Positions 54,440-63,442 of a stretch of DNA of 64,000 nucleotides are shown here, piece by piece; positions within the stretch are counted from its first letter, which is position 1; each line of letters opens with the position of its first letter. The stretch is from Pseudomonas sp. B6002. GTDB lineage: Bacteria; Pseudomonadota; Gammaproteobacteria; Pseudomonadales; Pseudomonadaceae. Position numbers and translations under genes: made by a program. The DNA is taken from positions 166,188 to 230,187 of the forward strand of contig NZ_JACAOY010000027.1 in NCBI RefSeq assembly GCF_013385985.1, in the 5' to 3' direction. A model generated the notes under the pieces. The model did no database searches and was not told the DNA's origin. It saw only the letters and a list, made by a program, of their open reading frames with translations.

Positions 54440-56095
54440 ATGACCCGTTTGAAACCCCTGCCCGTGTTGCTGCTGGCCTTCGCCGTGTTCTACCTGTTGC
54501 CCATGGGCCTGCACGGCCTGTGGATCCCGGATGAAACACGCTACGCCCAGATCAGCCAGGAAATGCTCCTGAGCGGCAACTGGGTCTCACCCCACTTCAT
54601 GGGCGTGCGCTACTTCGAAAAGCCCTCTGCCGGCTACTGGTTGATCGCCCTCGGCCAGGCGGTGTTTGGTGAAAACCTGTTCGGCGTGCGCATTGCCTCG
54701 GCCATCACCACCGGCCTGAGCGTGTTGTTGGCGTATCTCATCGCACGTCGCCTGTGGAACGACCCGCGCAAGAGCTTCGCCTGCGCCCTGCTGTATATGA
54801 GCTTTGGCCTGGTGGCCGGGCAAGCCGGGTATTCGAACCTCGATCCGCAGTTCACCCTCTGGGTCAACCTAAGCTTCGTCGCGCTGTGGTTTGCCCTCGA
54901 CAGCCAAACCACGCGCGGTCGGCTCGGTGCCTGGGTGCTGCTGGGCGTAGCCTGTGCCATGGGATTCATGACCAAGGGCTTCCTGGCCTGGCTGTTACCC
55001 GTGCTGATCGCTGTGCCTTACATGCTTTGGCAACGCCGCCTGGGCGAATTGGTGCGCTATGGCTCGCTGGCCATTCTGGTGGCGGTGGTGGTGTGCCTGC
55101 CGTGGGTGTGGGCAATTCATCTGCAGGAGCCGGACTACTGGCGCTTCTTCTTCTGGCACGAGCACATCCGCCGTTTCTCTGCCGACAATGCCCAGCACGC
55201 CCGCCCGTGGTGGTTCTTCCTGCCGATCATGGTGGTGTCGTGCCTACCGTGGTCAGCGCTGTTGCCCACCACTGCACTCAAAACCTGGAAAGAAAAAGCC
55301 CAGCCGAAGATGGTGTTCCTGGCCCTCTGGCTGCTGCTGCCCCTGGGCTTTTTCAGCCTGAGCAACGGTAAGCTGCCGACCTACATCATGCCGTGCCTGC
55401 TGCCCCTGGCCTTGCTGATGGGCCACGCCCTGATCGACCAGCTCAACCAGGGCAAGACCCGCGCCTTGCGCTTCAACGGCCTGCTCAACTTCGCCATTGG
55501 CCTCGTGGCGATGGGCGCGCTGATCTACCTGCAGATCGATGACCCGCTCTACAGCAACAGCCACGCCGAGATGTTCAGCCTGTCCCTGGCCTTTATCGTG
55601 CTGCTGGGCTGGATCCTCGCCAACCTGCTGCAGGCGTTCCGCCCGCTGACCCTGTGGGCCATGCCGGCGTTGGGCATCGGCCTGCTGGTGGCGTTGCTGC
55701 CGGCCGGCATGCCCGAAGAGATCACCGATAACGAAATGCCCGACCAGTTCGTGCTGGAGCATCTGGATGAATTGCAACAAACCCATGCTTTGCTGAGCAA
55801 CGAACTGGGTTCGGCGTCTGCCTTGTCCTGGCGCCTGCGCCGGCCGGAAGTGGCGTTCTACGACACCGAAGGTGAACTGCGCTATGGCCTCAAGTACGCG
55901 GGTTCAGTGCACCGCAAAGTCAGTCTCGACAGTGTCCAGCCGTGGTTGGCCGAGGCTCGCCAACAGGGTTCGGTCGGCGTGCTGATGCGGGTCAAGAGCA
56001 CCAGCGAACACCGCGAGGAAGGCCAGTTGCCGGCGGGCGGCAAGCGTTATCGCAAGGGCGCCCTGCTACTGATCATTTACCCAAAACTTCCTTAA
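54440..56095 (+). CDS. arnT: ArnT-family lipid A 4-amino-4-deoxy-L-arabinose transferase
   Basis: A 551-residue polytopic GT83 glycosyltransferase with about twelve helices. The ArnT landmarks are [17 protein letters not shown] (acidic pair Asp-Glu near residue 32), [14 protein letters not shown] and [14 protein letters not shown]. It would transfer aminoarabinose from undecaprenyl phosphate to lipid A at the periplasmic face, reducing binding of cationic peptides. No other arn gene is in this window, so donor synthesis must be elsewhere. The ATG at 54440 follows AAGGAG. Confidence 0.85.
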   Translation: MTRLKPLPVLLLAFAVFYLLPMGLHGLWIPDETRYAQISQEMLLSGNWVSPHFMGVRYFEKPSAGYWLIALGQAVFGENLFGVRIASAITTGLSVLLAYLIARRLWNDPRKSFACALLYMSFGLVAGQAGYSNLDPQFTLWVNLSFVALWFALDSQTTRGRLGAWVLLGVACAMGFMTKGFLAWLLPVLIAVPYMLWQRRLGELVRYGSLAILVAVVVCLPWVWAIHLQEPDYWRFFFWHEHIRRFSADNAQHARPWWFFLPIMVVSCLPWSALLPTTALKTWKEKAQPKMVFLALWLLLPLGFFSLSNGKLPTYIMPCLLPLALLMGHALIDQLNQGKTRALRFNGLLNFAIGLVAMGALIYLQIDDPLYSNSHAEMFSLSLAFIVLLGWILANLLQAFRPLTLWAMPALGIGLLVALLPAGMPEEITDNEMPDQFVLEHLDELQQTHALLSNELGSASALSWRLRRPEVAFYDTEGELRYGLKYAGSVHRKVSLDSVQPWLAEARQQGSVGVLMRVKSTSEHREEGQLPAGGKRYRKGALLLIIYPKLP

Positions 56096-56122
56096 CGCGA
56101 CGCCTGCCACGAGTACAGCCCC

Positions 56123-57640
56123 ATGAGTTTCTGGAAAACCGAACGCGGCGCCCTGCTGTTGCTGCTGGGCGTCTCGGCGCTGCTGCTGTTGGCGGGCTTG
56201 GGCAGCCGCGACGTGTGGGGGCCGGAAACCCGCTGGGCCAACATCGCCCTGCAGATGCTGCAAAGCGGCGATTACTTCGACCCGTTTCTCAAGGGCGCAC
56301 CCTACTACGACAAACCCCTGCCGTCGTACTGGCTGATCACCGGCTTTGCCAACATGATGGGCGGGCTCGGCCCGTGGTCGTTGCGCCTGTCGTCGGTGAT
56401 CGCGGCGTGGCTGAGCATCTGGCTGGTCTACCTGATCGGCGAGCGCCTGTTCCGCAAAGGCACCGGGCTGATTGCCGGCTGGATGCTCGCCACCACCTTC
56501 TACTTCCTGTTCTGGGCCCGCGTGGCCACTGCCGACATACTCACCGTGTGCGGCGTGCTGGCGGCCGTGTGGTGGTACTGGCGTGGGCCGGATGACACTC
56601 GGCTGGGGCGCTACTGCGTATTTTTCCTGCTGCTGGCGGCCACGTCGCTGTTCAAGGGCCTGATCGGTTTTGTGCTGCCCGGCCTGGTGCTGCTGCCACA
56701 CCTGCTCAGCGAGGGGCGTTACAAGCGCCACCTCAACCTGCGCCTGCTGCTGGCGCTGGTGATTGCGGCGGGGTTCTATGCGATTCCGTTCGTGCTGTCT
56801 CACCTCTACGGCGCACCGACCTACGGCGAAAGCGGCCTGGAGCTGGTGTTCAAGGAAAACGTGGTGCGCTTCTTCAACCCCTTCGACCACATGGGGCCGA
56901 TCTACACCTACCTGATCTACCTGCCCGCCTACACCCTGCCCTGGGCACCGTGCTGGGTGCTTGGCCTGTGGCTGGCAATGCGGCACTGGCAGCAAACCCC
57001 GCCCAACGTACGTTGGCTGGTATGGGGCCTAGGCCTGCTGTTTGTGTTCTTTACCGCCAGTGGCAGCCGCCGCAGCTACTACGTGCTGCCGCTGGTGCCG
57101 TTTGCACAACTGCTGGCCGCCTGGTGGCTAAGCGAACGCCTGCAGAAAAAACCGGCCAGCTGGCCGCGTTGGCAGAAAGGTTTTGGCATCGCCGCTGCAC
57201 TGATGCTGCTGGTGCTGGGCGTGGTCTACCCGTGGACCAACGGCAACGGCGGCGTCACGCGTTTCGTCGAAGACGTGCAAACCCAGGCCGTCAAGACCGC
57301 GCCGTGGAACCAGTGGCAGATGGTGCTGGTGGAAGTCGACAACAAGCTGCCGATGTACCTGCAAAACGGCGGCAAACCGTTCTACTACGTCGCCGAAACC
57401 CAGGACTTCCCACGCCAGGGCGACAGCGCCGCGATGCTGGCCTGGCTGAAAAAAACCAGCGGCCAGGCCTTCGACCCGCAACGCACGATCATCTTCGCGC
57501 AATACACCAGGGACGATCCCACGCCGCTGGCCTACTTGGGGGCTGATCATCAGGTGATCACCACCCAACCGGACAATGGCGAGCGGCTGTTTCAAAAGCG
57601 TGGCGGTGGCAGCGTGGCGTTTGTGCCATCGGCCCGATAG
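56123..57640 (+). CDS. Second ArnT/GT39-like membrane glycosyltransferase
   Basis: A 505-residue polytopic protein related to the preceding gene, 27 bp downstream. The first loop motif reads VWGPETRWANIALQML instead of P-D-E-T-R-Y, so one acidic residue of the ArnT Asp-Glu pair is missing; the next motif reads YYDKPLPSYW instead of F-E-K-P. It lacks ArnT's usual long C-terminal domain length by about 45 residues. It probably transfers a different sugar from a polyprenyl donor. Whether it is fully active is not certain. Confidence 0.75.
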   Translation: MSFWKTERGALLLLLGVSALLLLAGLGSRDVWGPETRWANIALQMLQSGDYFDPFLKGAPYYDKPLPSYWLITGFANMMGGLGPWSLRLSSVIAAWLSIWLVYLIGERLFRKGTGLIAGWMLATTFYFLFWARVATADILTVCGVLAAVWWYWRGPDDTRLGRYCVFFLLLAATSLFKGLIGFVLPGLVLLPHLLSEGRYKRHLNLRLLLALVIAAGFYAIPFVLSHLYGAPTYGESGLELVFKENVVRFFNPFDHMGPIYTYLIYLPAYTLPWAPCWVLGLWLAMRHWQQTPPNVRWLVWGLGLLFVFFTASGSRRSYYVLPLVPFAQLLAAWWLSERLQKKPASWPRWQKGFGIAAALMLLVLGVVYPWTNGNGGVTRFVEDVQTQAVKTAPWNQWQMVLVEVDNKLPMYLQNGGKPFYYVAETQDFPRQGDSAAMLAWLKKTSGQAFDPQRTIIFAQYTRDDPTPLAYLGADHQVITTQPDNGERLFQKRGGGSVAFVPSAR

Positions 57641-57649
57641 GCCAGCGGA

Positions 57650-58237
57650 CTACTCGTCGCAGGCCTTGCGGTTGATGATGATTTTCTCCCGGGTGCCTTC
57701 GTCAATCAGGCTGCGAAGCAACTGGAAGAGTGGGTCGGCGTCGGTGTAGCGCTTGCCGTAGGCCAGGTTGAACTCATAGTCGAAACCGGGTGGGTTCTTG
57801 CCCTGGTTGTGTTGCAGGAGGGTCTCCAGCTTGTCCAGCGCCTTGACGGCCAGGGCCTCCGGCGACTGCGCACGTTCGTAGTCATCCCAGAGTGCCAGCA
57901 CCTCGGCCTGCAGCCTGTCGTCCAAGGTGCGGGTCAGGCTCAGCAGATCGTTTCGCTCTTGCTCGCCTTTGTTGGGGAACAACGCCTGGCTGACGGCAGG
58001 AATGTCGCCATTGATCGCCTCGCCCAGATCATGAATGACGCACATCTTGAGCACCTTCAGCACATCGAGATGGGCCAGTTGGTCGGCGAAGACCATCACC
58101 ATCAGGCACAGGCGCCAGCTATGTTCTGCGGTACTTTCGGCGCGCCCCGATGAGGTGTGCGCGCTTCTGAGCACGTCCTTGAGTTTTTCCGCCTCGCGAA
58201 GAAATTCAAGCCGCCCTTTGATTGTTTCAATCTCCAT
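57650..58237 (-). CDS. HD-domain phosphohydrolase (YfbR-like)
   Basis: A 195-residue HD-superfamily protein: His39 in STAEHSWRL, the His69-Asp70 pair in VIHDLGEAINGD, and a late Asp in KALDKLETLLQHN. This layout matches COG1896 5-prime-deoxynucleotidases and related metal-dependent nucleotide phosphohydrolases. A nucleotide-salvage role is likely. The start at 58237 is followed upstream by an XRE-type gene on the same strand (90-bp gap). Confidence 0.8.
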   Translation of the reverse strand: MEIETIKGRLEFLREAEKLKDVLRSAHTSSGRAESTAEHSWRLCLMVMVFADQLAHLDVLKVLKMCVIHDLGEAINGDIPAVSQALFPNKGEQERNDLLSLTRTLDDRLQAEVLALWDDYERAQSPEALAVKALDKLETLLQHNQGKNPPGFDYEFNLAYGKRYTDADPLFQLLRSLIDEGTREKIIINRKACDE

Positions 58238-58327
58238 AACACCCTCTGCACACGCTATACGCCGTCATTGCCAGCCTAAGCGCGGCAAGGGTGGGCGTCC
58301 ACGCATAAAATATGCGTCACATGGGCT

Positions 58328-58885
58328 TCAGAGCGTCTCGACCAGGCGCGCGGCTGTTCCGTCCGAGAGTGGAATTCGCGTCCAGCGGCAACGACCGGGG
58401 CGAATGGGGACAAGCAGGGAGTCGTTGGCGCCCGTGGTGAACTCCAGCGCCGGCGGCGCCAACGCGTCCCGCCATCCGGAGGTCTTGAGGGCCAGTTCCT
58501 TGCTGACGATATCCGGCGTCGCGAAACGCCAGAGCGAAAGCCCCAACAATTCGCTGACAGGCCGGGTGAACTCGGCGGCACGACCGGGCGAGCACGCCAG
58601 CAGCCGATGGGTCAGGTCACAAATGAGGTGCATGGGCCGTGGGCTCTCGCTGACCAACCTGGCCAGCACTTGGTCGGCCGCACCGTCCAGGCGAGCCGCC
58701 AACAAGTGCTCCAACTGCTTGTGTGCTGCGCAGTCCATGGATTGCGTGCCGCTTTCCCAACGCGAAATGGTCGATTGAGTGACCCCGAACAACTGCGCGG
58801 CATGCAGCTGTTTTACGCGGTGCAGCAGGCGCCAGCGTCGCAGCGCAATGCCAGGCAGGGCCAGGGGAAGCAAGGTGTCAGGCAT
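58328..58885 (-). CDS. XRE-type helix-turn-helix regulator with a C-terminal sensor-like domain
   Basis: A 185-residue protein. The helix-turn-helix lies near residues 15-55 (KQLHAAQLFGVTQSTISRWE). The C-terminal part (HLICDLTHRLLACSPGRAAE, GLSLWRFATPDIVSKELALK) looks like a PAS-type sensor fold rather than a known enzyme. Small XRE-PAS proteins of this form in Pseudomonas are mostly uncharacterised. It may control the HD gene or the ABC genes that follow on the same strand. Confidence 0.7.
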   Translation of the reverse strand: MPDTLLPLALPGIALRRWRLLHRVKQLHAAQLFGVTQSTISRWESGTQSMDCAAHKQLEHLLAARLDGAADQVLARLVSESPRPMHLICDLTHRLLACSPGRAAEFTRPVSELLGLSLWRFATPDIVSKELALKTSGWRDALAPPALEFTTGANDSLLVPIRPGRCRWTRIPLSDGTAARLVETL

Positions 58886-58970
58886 TCTGGGCTACTGAAG
58901 GATTGCCGGGTGTGCCAGTCTGGGGGATCCACGCCCTGCCGGCAAATGCACGGGATAAACGGGCATCGGC

Positions 58971-59906
58971 TCAGCGCTCAGGGGTGTACTTGCGCGTGTG
59001 TGGCAAGCCCGCCACGCCAGGATCGACCGCTAACCCCGCCACCTGTTCCTGCACCGCCCGCCCCTCTGCCCGGTTGCGGATAAACCCGGCGCGGGTGAAG
59101 CGTTCCAGAAACGGTACCGGCAGCGTCTTGTCCGGTGTGACCAAGGGGTGCTCGGCCACATCGCCGAACAGGGTGTAGGCCGCGCTCGGCAAGTGCCGCG
59201 TATTGAGGTCACTGGTGAGGCGGCCTTCCTGCAGGACGATGGCGCGGTTGGTCACCCGTTGCAGGTCGGACAGACGTTGGGAGATGTAGAGGATGGCCAC
59301 GCCCCGGGCGCGCTGGCTGTCGATCAGGCCCAGCAAGCGCTCGGCATCGAGTTCCGATAGCGCAGCGGTGGGCTCGTCGAGGATCAGCAACTTGGGTTGC
59401 AGGGCAAAGGCCCGGGCCAGCACCAGCAGTTGCCGATCGGCCTGACCGAGGCGTTCCACCGGGTGTTGCAGCGGCAGGTCCAGGCCCAGCCCGTCGGCGA
59501 TGGCCTGGGCGCGCTGCAGCAGGTTCCTGCGGTTGAGCAGGAAGTCGGCGTCAGGCTGGCACAGCTCGTCGAGCAACAGGTTCTCGGCCACGCTCAGGCC
59601 GGGGGCGATACCGTCATCGGGGCGCTGGTGCACCGCAACGATGCCGACGCGACGGGCCGACAACGGTGAAATAAACCGCTGCTGCACCCCATCGACCCAC
59701 ACTTCCCCCGCATCCGGTGCCAACAGGCCGCCGAGGATTTTCACCAGGGTCGACTTGCCGGCCCCGCTGGCCCCCAGCAATGCCACGCCTTCACCCGGGT
59801 AAATGTCCAGGTTGACCTGATCCAGCGCCGACTGGGCGCCAAAGGCCTTGCTCAGGTGACGCACACGGACCAACGGCGCGGGTGCTGCGGCAACGGGGTT
59901 GCTCAT
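58971..59906 (-). CDS. Shortened RbsA-type sugar ABC ATPase
   Basis: A 311-residue protein. Residues 1-240 form one complete ABC domain: Walker A GASGAGKSTLVK, signature-equivalent RLGQADRQLLVLARA, Walker B LLILDEPTAAL, and VAILYISQRLSDL. The tail (LERFTRAGFIRNRAEGRAVQ, then EQVAGLAV) resembles the middle of the second domain of RbsA-type proteins, but the second Walker A, signature and Walker B are absent. The full family is about 500 residues. No sugar permease or binding protein lies nearby. It is probably a collapsed remnant that stayed in frame. Confidence 0.7.
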   Translation of the reverse strand: MSNPVAAAPAPLVRVRHLSKAFGAQSALDQVNLDIYPGEGVALLGASGAGKSTLVKILGGLLAPDAGEVWVDGVQQRFISPLSARRVGIVAVHQRPDDGIAPGLSVAENLLLDELCQPDADFLLNRRNLLQRAQAIADGLGLDLPLQHPVERLGQADRQLLVLARAFALQPKLLILDEPTAALSELDAERLLGLIDSQRARGVAILYISQRLSDLQRVTNRAIVLQEGRLTSDLNTRHLPSAAYTLFGDVAEHPLVTPDKTLPVPFLERFTRAGFIRNRAEGRAVQEQVAGLAVDPGVAGLPHTRKYTPER

Positions 59907-60051
59907 GGCTAATCTCTAAGGCGGAACGATGACTCATTACAACGCGCGAAGACGCTGATTTATTCCGTGCAACAATGAGTTAGGTCCCGAATTAAATGCA
60001 TTACCTTATGAACAATCCAATAGCTGAATCGCATAGCTCAGAGTTTTTTGG

Positions 60052-60888
60052 TTATAAGCGTTTTGCCAGCAAGGTGTTGAATGCATTCAGCACCTGCACG
60101 GGCTTTTCCAGCATCAGCTGATGACCGCACGCCTCCAGCACTTGGAACTGCGCATCAGGCAATTGCGCGGCCAGGGCCTGGCCGCCACTGGCGGGCGTCA
60201 AACCGTCGCTGTCACCGGCCAGAACACTCACCGGCAACGTCAGGGTGGGGATCCGTGAGGCGTCGGGCCAGCGCGCATGTTTCATCAGTGCCTTGAACAT
60301 GTACAGCGGGTTGCGCTCGGTGAGCTTCTCTTCATAGGCCACCAGCGCCGGGTCGGCCGTGGCGTGCCAGGCGCGCTCGCGAAAGCCTTTGGCCAACAGC
60401 GGCCGCAGCCATTCGAGCAGCCATGCGGGCAAGGACATCAACCCGCCACGGGTCACCGGCCGGTGCAACATCGTGCCCAGCAACAGCACCGCTTCGACGG
60501 TCACACCGCTGTCGGCCAAGAGTGTGCTCAGGCTCAGCCCGGTGCCAAAGGAATGGGCCACGATCAGGTTGTGGGCGCGTCCGTAGCGCTGCAGGATCGC
60601 CCCATAGTCCGCCACCAGTTCCGACCAGGCATAGGCGTGCTCATCGCGGGGCTTGGCGCTGTCGCCATGGCCCAGCAGGTCCCAGGCCACCAGGCTGTAG
60701 CCGTCGGCTTTTAGCGCCTGCCACTGCAGGCGCCATTGGTCCTTGTTGCCACCGGCGCCGTGGCAGAAAAACACCACCGTGTCGGGCTGGGTGGTGCCTA
60801 CATGGTGGGCAATGCTCAGGGAGCGGTTGGGGCGGATGTCCAAGCGCTGGCCGCGGACGATGGGCAGGTCTGTCAATGGGGCATTCAT
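60052..60888 (-). CDS. Alpha/beta hydrolase
   Basis: A 278-residue alpha/beta-hydrolase-fold protein with the oxyanion segment FFCHGAGGNKDQW, nucleophile Ser in IVAHSFGTGLS, the acid near VLAGDSDGLTPASGG, and the base His in EACGHQLMLEKP. The triad appears complete. It is probably an esterase or C-C hydrolase in the cytosol. It lies downstream of a dipeptide-type ABC transporter on the same strand, separated by a REPIN. The ATG at 60888 is preferred, behind GAGGAG; the longer frame adds nine residues. Confidence 0.82.
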   Translation of the reverse strand: MNAPLTDLPIVRGQRLDIRPNRSLSIAHHVGTTQPDTVVFFCHGAGGNKDQWRLQWQALKADGYSLVAWDLLGHGDSAKPRDEHAYAWSELVADYGAILQRYGRAHNLIVAHSFGTGLSLSTLLADSGVTVEAVLLLGTMLHRPVTRGGLMSLPAWLLEWLRPLLAKGFRERAWHATADPALVAYEEKLTERNPLYMFKALMKHARWPDASRIPTLTLPVSVLAGDSDGLTPASGGQALAAQLPDAQFQVLEACGHQLMLEKPVQVLNAFNTLLAKRL

Positions 60889-60923
60889 AAACGCCACGCT
60901 CCTCGATAAATACACTCGGTCGG

Positions 60924-61010
60924 TGTGGGAGCTGGCTTGCCTGCGATAGCGGTGTATCAGTCACGACCGCTATCGCAGCGGTGCGACGACTCGACAAGCC
61001 AGCTCCCACA
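60924..61010. repeat. REPIN with a 16-nt insert in one arm
   Basis: The left arm is TGTGGGAGCTGGCTTGCCTG. The right arm ends ACAAGCCAGCTCCCACA but has 16 extra nt (60979-60994) between CTATCGCAG and CAAGCC. It ends directly at the stop codon of the ABC ATPase gene (61011-61013). The same insertion occurs at 177-192. Confidence 0.85.
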
Positions 61011-62618
61011 TTAAATGGCGTCAGGCTCAAGTACCGGGGCTACAGTCGCACATTGCAACAGCGCGCGGGTGTAGGGGTGTTGGGCATCAGCGAACAGTCC
61101 AGCGGTGTCGCCCTGCTCCACCACCCGCCCGTTCTGCATCACCGCAATGCGATCACACAACCGCGCCGCCACGCGCAAGTCGTGGGTGATGAACACGATG
61201 CTCAATTTCAGCCGCCGCTGCAGGGACTCCAGCAGTTCCAGGATCTGCACCTGGATCAACGCATCAAGGGCCGACACGCACTCGTCGGCAATCAACACCT
61301 TCGGTTCCACCGCCAACGCACGGGCGATGCCAATGCGCTGGCGCTGCCCTCCGGAGAACTCATGGGGGTAGCGCTCGAACGCCGTGGCAGGCAAACCCAC
61401 CAGCTCCAGCAAGGCGCGCGCACGCGCTTCGGCACCGGCCTTCGAATGCCCTTGCACCAACGGCCCGGTCATGATGATGCGGCCCACCGTCTGGCGCGGA
61501 TTAAGCGAGGCGAACGGGTCCTGGAAGATCATCTGCACCTCACTGCGCAGCGGCCGCAATCGCCCTTCGGATAACCCCACCACATCTTGGCCGAGCCACT
61601 GGATGTGCCCGCTGTCGGCCCGTAACAGCCGCACCAGGCAACGCCCCAGGGTGGACTTGCCCGAGCCAGACTCACCGACGATGCCCAGGGTCTCGCCTTT
61701 GCGCAGCTGCAACTGCACTGCATCCAGCGCACGGGTGCTGCGCCGCCCCCACCAGCCCGCACGGGTGCTGAAGACTTTGTTCAACTGTTCGGCCTTGAGC
61801 ACCACGGCGCCACTCACCACACCACGGGGCTCCCGTGGTTGCGCCGATACCGCCGCCAGCAGTTGCCGGGTGTAAGGCGCCCGGGGTTCGTCCAGCACCT
61901 GGCGAGCGCTGCCCTGCTCCACCACACGGCCCTTTTCCAGCACCAGCACACGGTTGGCGATCGCCTCAACCACGGCAAAATCATGGGTGATCAACAGCAG
62001 CGCCATGCCCTTGTCCCGCTGGATCTTGCGCAACAGCTCAAGAATTTGCGACTGGGTGGTCACGTCCAGCGCCGAGGTCGGCTCATCGGCAATCAACAGC
62101 GCCGGATCGAATGCCAGGGCCATGGCGATCACCACCCGTTGGCGCTGGCCACCGGACAGCTCAAAGGGATACGCCAGGCGCAGGCGCTCAGGGTCCGGCA
62201 GACCGACGTAACCCAGCAGGTCTATCACCCGCCGGCGGCGCTCACCGGCCGATTTCACCCCATGGGCACGCAGGGTTTCATCGATCTGTTCACCCACCCG
62301 CAGCAATGGGTTGAGTGCGCTCATCGGCTCCTGGAACACCATGCTGATCTCGCGCCCACGCAGTTCGCGCATGGCGGCTTCGCCACGGTTGGCCAAGTCT
62401 TCATCACGAAACACCAAACGCCCGCTTTGCACCGTTAGCGGCGTCGGCAACTGGCGCAGCAGCGCCTTCGCCAACATGGATTTGCCCGAACCGGACTCGC
62501 CCACCACGCACAAGCATTCACCGCTGTGCAGTTGCAGCGACAGGTCGTACAGCGCATGGCTGCGGTCCGCCCCGTCGGGCAAGGCGATACGCAGGTGTTC
62601 AACCCTCAATAACGTCAT
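61011..62618 (-). CDS. Dual-domain dipeptide/oligopeptide-type ABC ATPase
   Basis: A 535-residue fusion of two ABC domains (DppD and DppF-like). The first has Walker A GESGSGKSMLAK, ELSGGQRQRVVIAMALAF and LLIADEPTSALD. The second has Walker [31 protein letters not shown] and VLIADECVSALD, where the usual Pro after Glu is replaced by Cys. It drives import through the two permeases upstream and overlaps the second by 4 bp (ATGA). The substrate (peptide, nickel, opine or other) cannot be read. Confidence 0.88.
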   Translation of the reverse strand: MTLLRVEHLRIALPDGADRSHALYDLSLQLHSGECLCVVGESGSGKSMLAKALLRQLPTPLTVQSGRLVFRDEDLANRGEAAMRELRGREISMVFQEPMSALNPLLRVGEQIDETLRAHGVKSAGERRRRVIDLLGYVGLPDPERLRLAYPFELSGGQRQRVVIAMALAFDPALLIADEPTSALDVTTQSQILELLRKIQRDKGMALLLITHDFAVVEAIANRVLVLEKGRVVEQGSARQVLDEPRAPYTRQLLAAVSAQPREPRGVVSGAVVLKAEQLNKVFSTRAGWWGRRSTRALDAVQLQLRKGETLGIVGESGSGKSTLGRCLVRLLRADSGHIQWLGQDVVGLSEGRLRPLRSEVQMIFQDPFASLNPRQTVGRIIMTGPLVQGHSKAGAEARARALLELVGLPATAFERYPHEFSGGQRQRIGIARALAVEPKVLIADECVSALDALIQVQILELLESLQRRLKLSIVFITHDLRVAARLCDRIAVMQNGRVVEQGDTAGLFADAQHPYTRALLQCATVAPVLEPDAI

Positions 62619-63442
62619 CGCGATCTCCCCGGCTCAAACGCCACGCGCAAGCCTTCGCCCACGCGGTTCACCGCCAGCACACACAGCACGATCGCCAGGC
62701 CCGGCAGAAAGCTCATCCACCAGGCGTCCCGCAACAGGCCACGGGAAGCGTTGATCATGTAGCCCCAGCTCATGGCTTCCGGGTCGCTCAAGCCAAGGAA
62801 CGCCAGGGCGGCTTCGGTGAGGATCGCGGTGGCCATGACAAAGGTCATCACCACCAGCAGCGGCCCCAGGGCATTGGGCAGGATCTGCTGGGTGATGATC
62901 CCCAGCGGCGACTGGCCCAGCACACGGGCCGCCTGCACGAATTCACGCTGGCGCAGCGTGAGGAATTCACTGCGCACCAACCGCGCCACGGCCGGCCAGG
63001 CCACCAGGGCAATCGCCAGCACAATGGTGCCCAGCGACGGCTCCAGCACCGCCACCAGGATCACCGCCAACACCAGTTGCGGGATGATCTGGAAAAACTC
63101 GGCGATGCGCATCAGCACGCCGTCGAGCCAGCCCCCGAAGTAACCGGCGATGGCCCCGATAATCAGCCCCACCACCAGGGTTGCCAAACTGGCCAGCGCC
63201 CCCACGGCCAGGGACACCCGCGCCCCGTAGAGCAAGCCGCTGCCGAGGTCGCGCCCCAGCAGGTCACTGCCCAGCCAGTGGGCGGCGTCGTGAAACGGCG
63301 GCAGCATCGGCTGGCTGTTCATTTCCCACGGCGAGCTGCTGGTGAGCCACGGCGCTGCCAGTGCCAGCGCCGCCAACACCAGCAAGAACAGCGCACCGCC
63401 CAGCGCCGAGGGTTGGCGGATAAAACGTCTGAACACCGCCAT
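62615..63442 (-). CDS. Dipeptide/oligopeptide-type ABC permease (DppC type)
   Basis: A 275-residue inner membrane permease. It has the cytoplasmic start MAVFRRFIRQPSALGGALFL, the segment HWLGSDLLGRDLGSGLLYGARVSL and the conserved loop EFVQAARVLGQSPLGIITQQ, all typical DppC. The ATG at 63442 shares one base with the preceding stop (TGATG). A much longer frame upstream reads out of frame through the next permease and is discarded. Confidence 0.88.
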   Translation of the reverse strand: MAVFRRFIRQPSALGGALFLLVLAALALAAPWLTSSSPWEMNSQPMLPPFHDAAHWLGSDLLGRDLGSGLLYGARVSLAVGALASLATLVVGLIIGAIAGYFGGWLDGVLMRIAEFFQIIPQLVLAVILVAVLEPSLGTIVLAIALVAWPAVARLVRSEFLTLRQREFVQAARVLGQSPLGIITQQILPNALGPLLVVMTFVMATAILTEAALAFLGLSDPEAMSWGYMINASRGLLRDAWWMSFLPGLAIVLCVLAVNRVGEGLRVAFEPGRSR

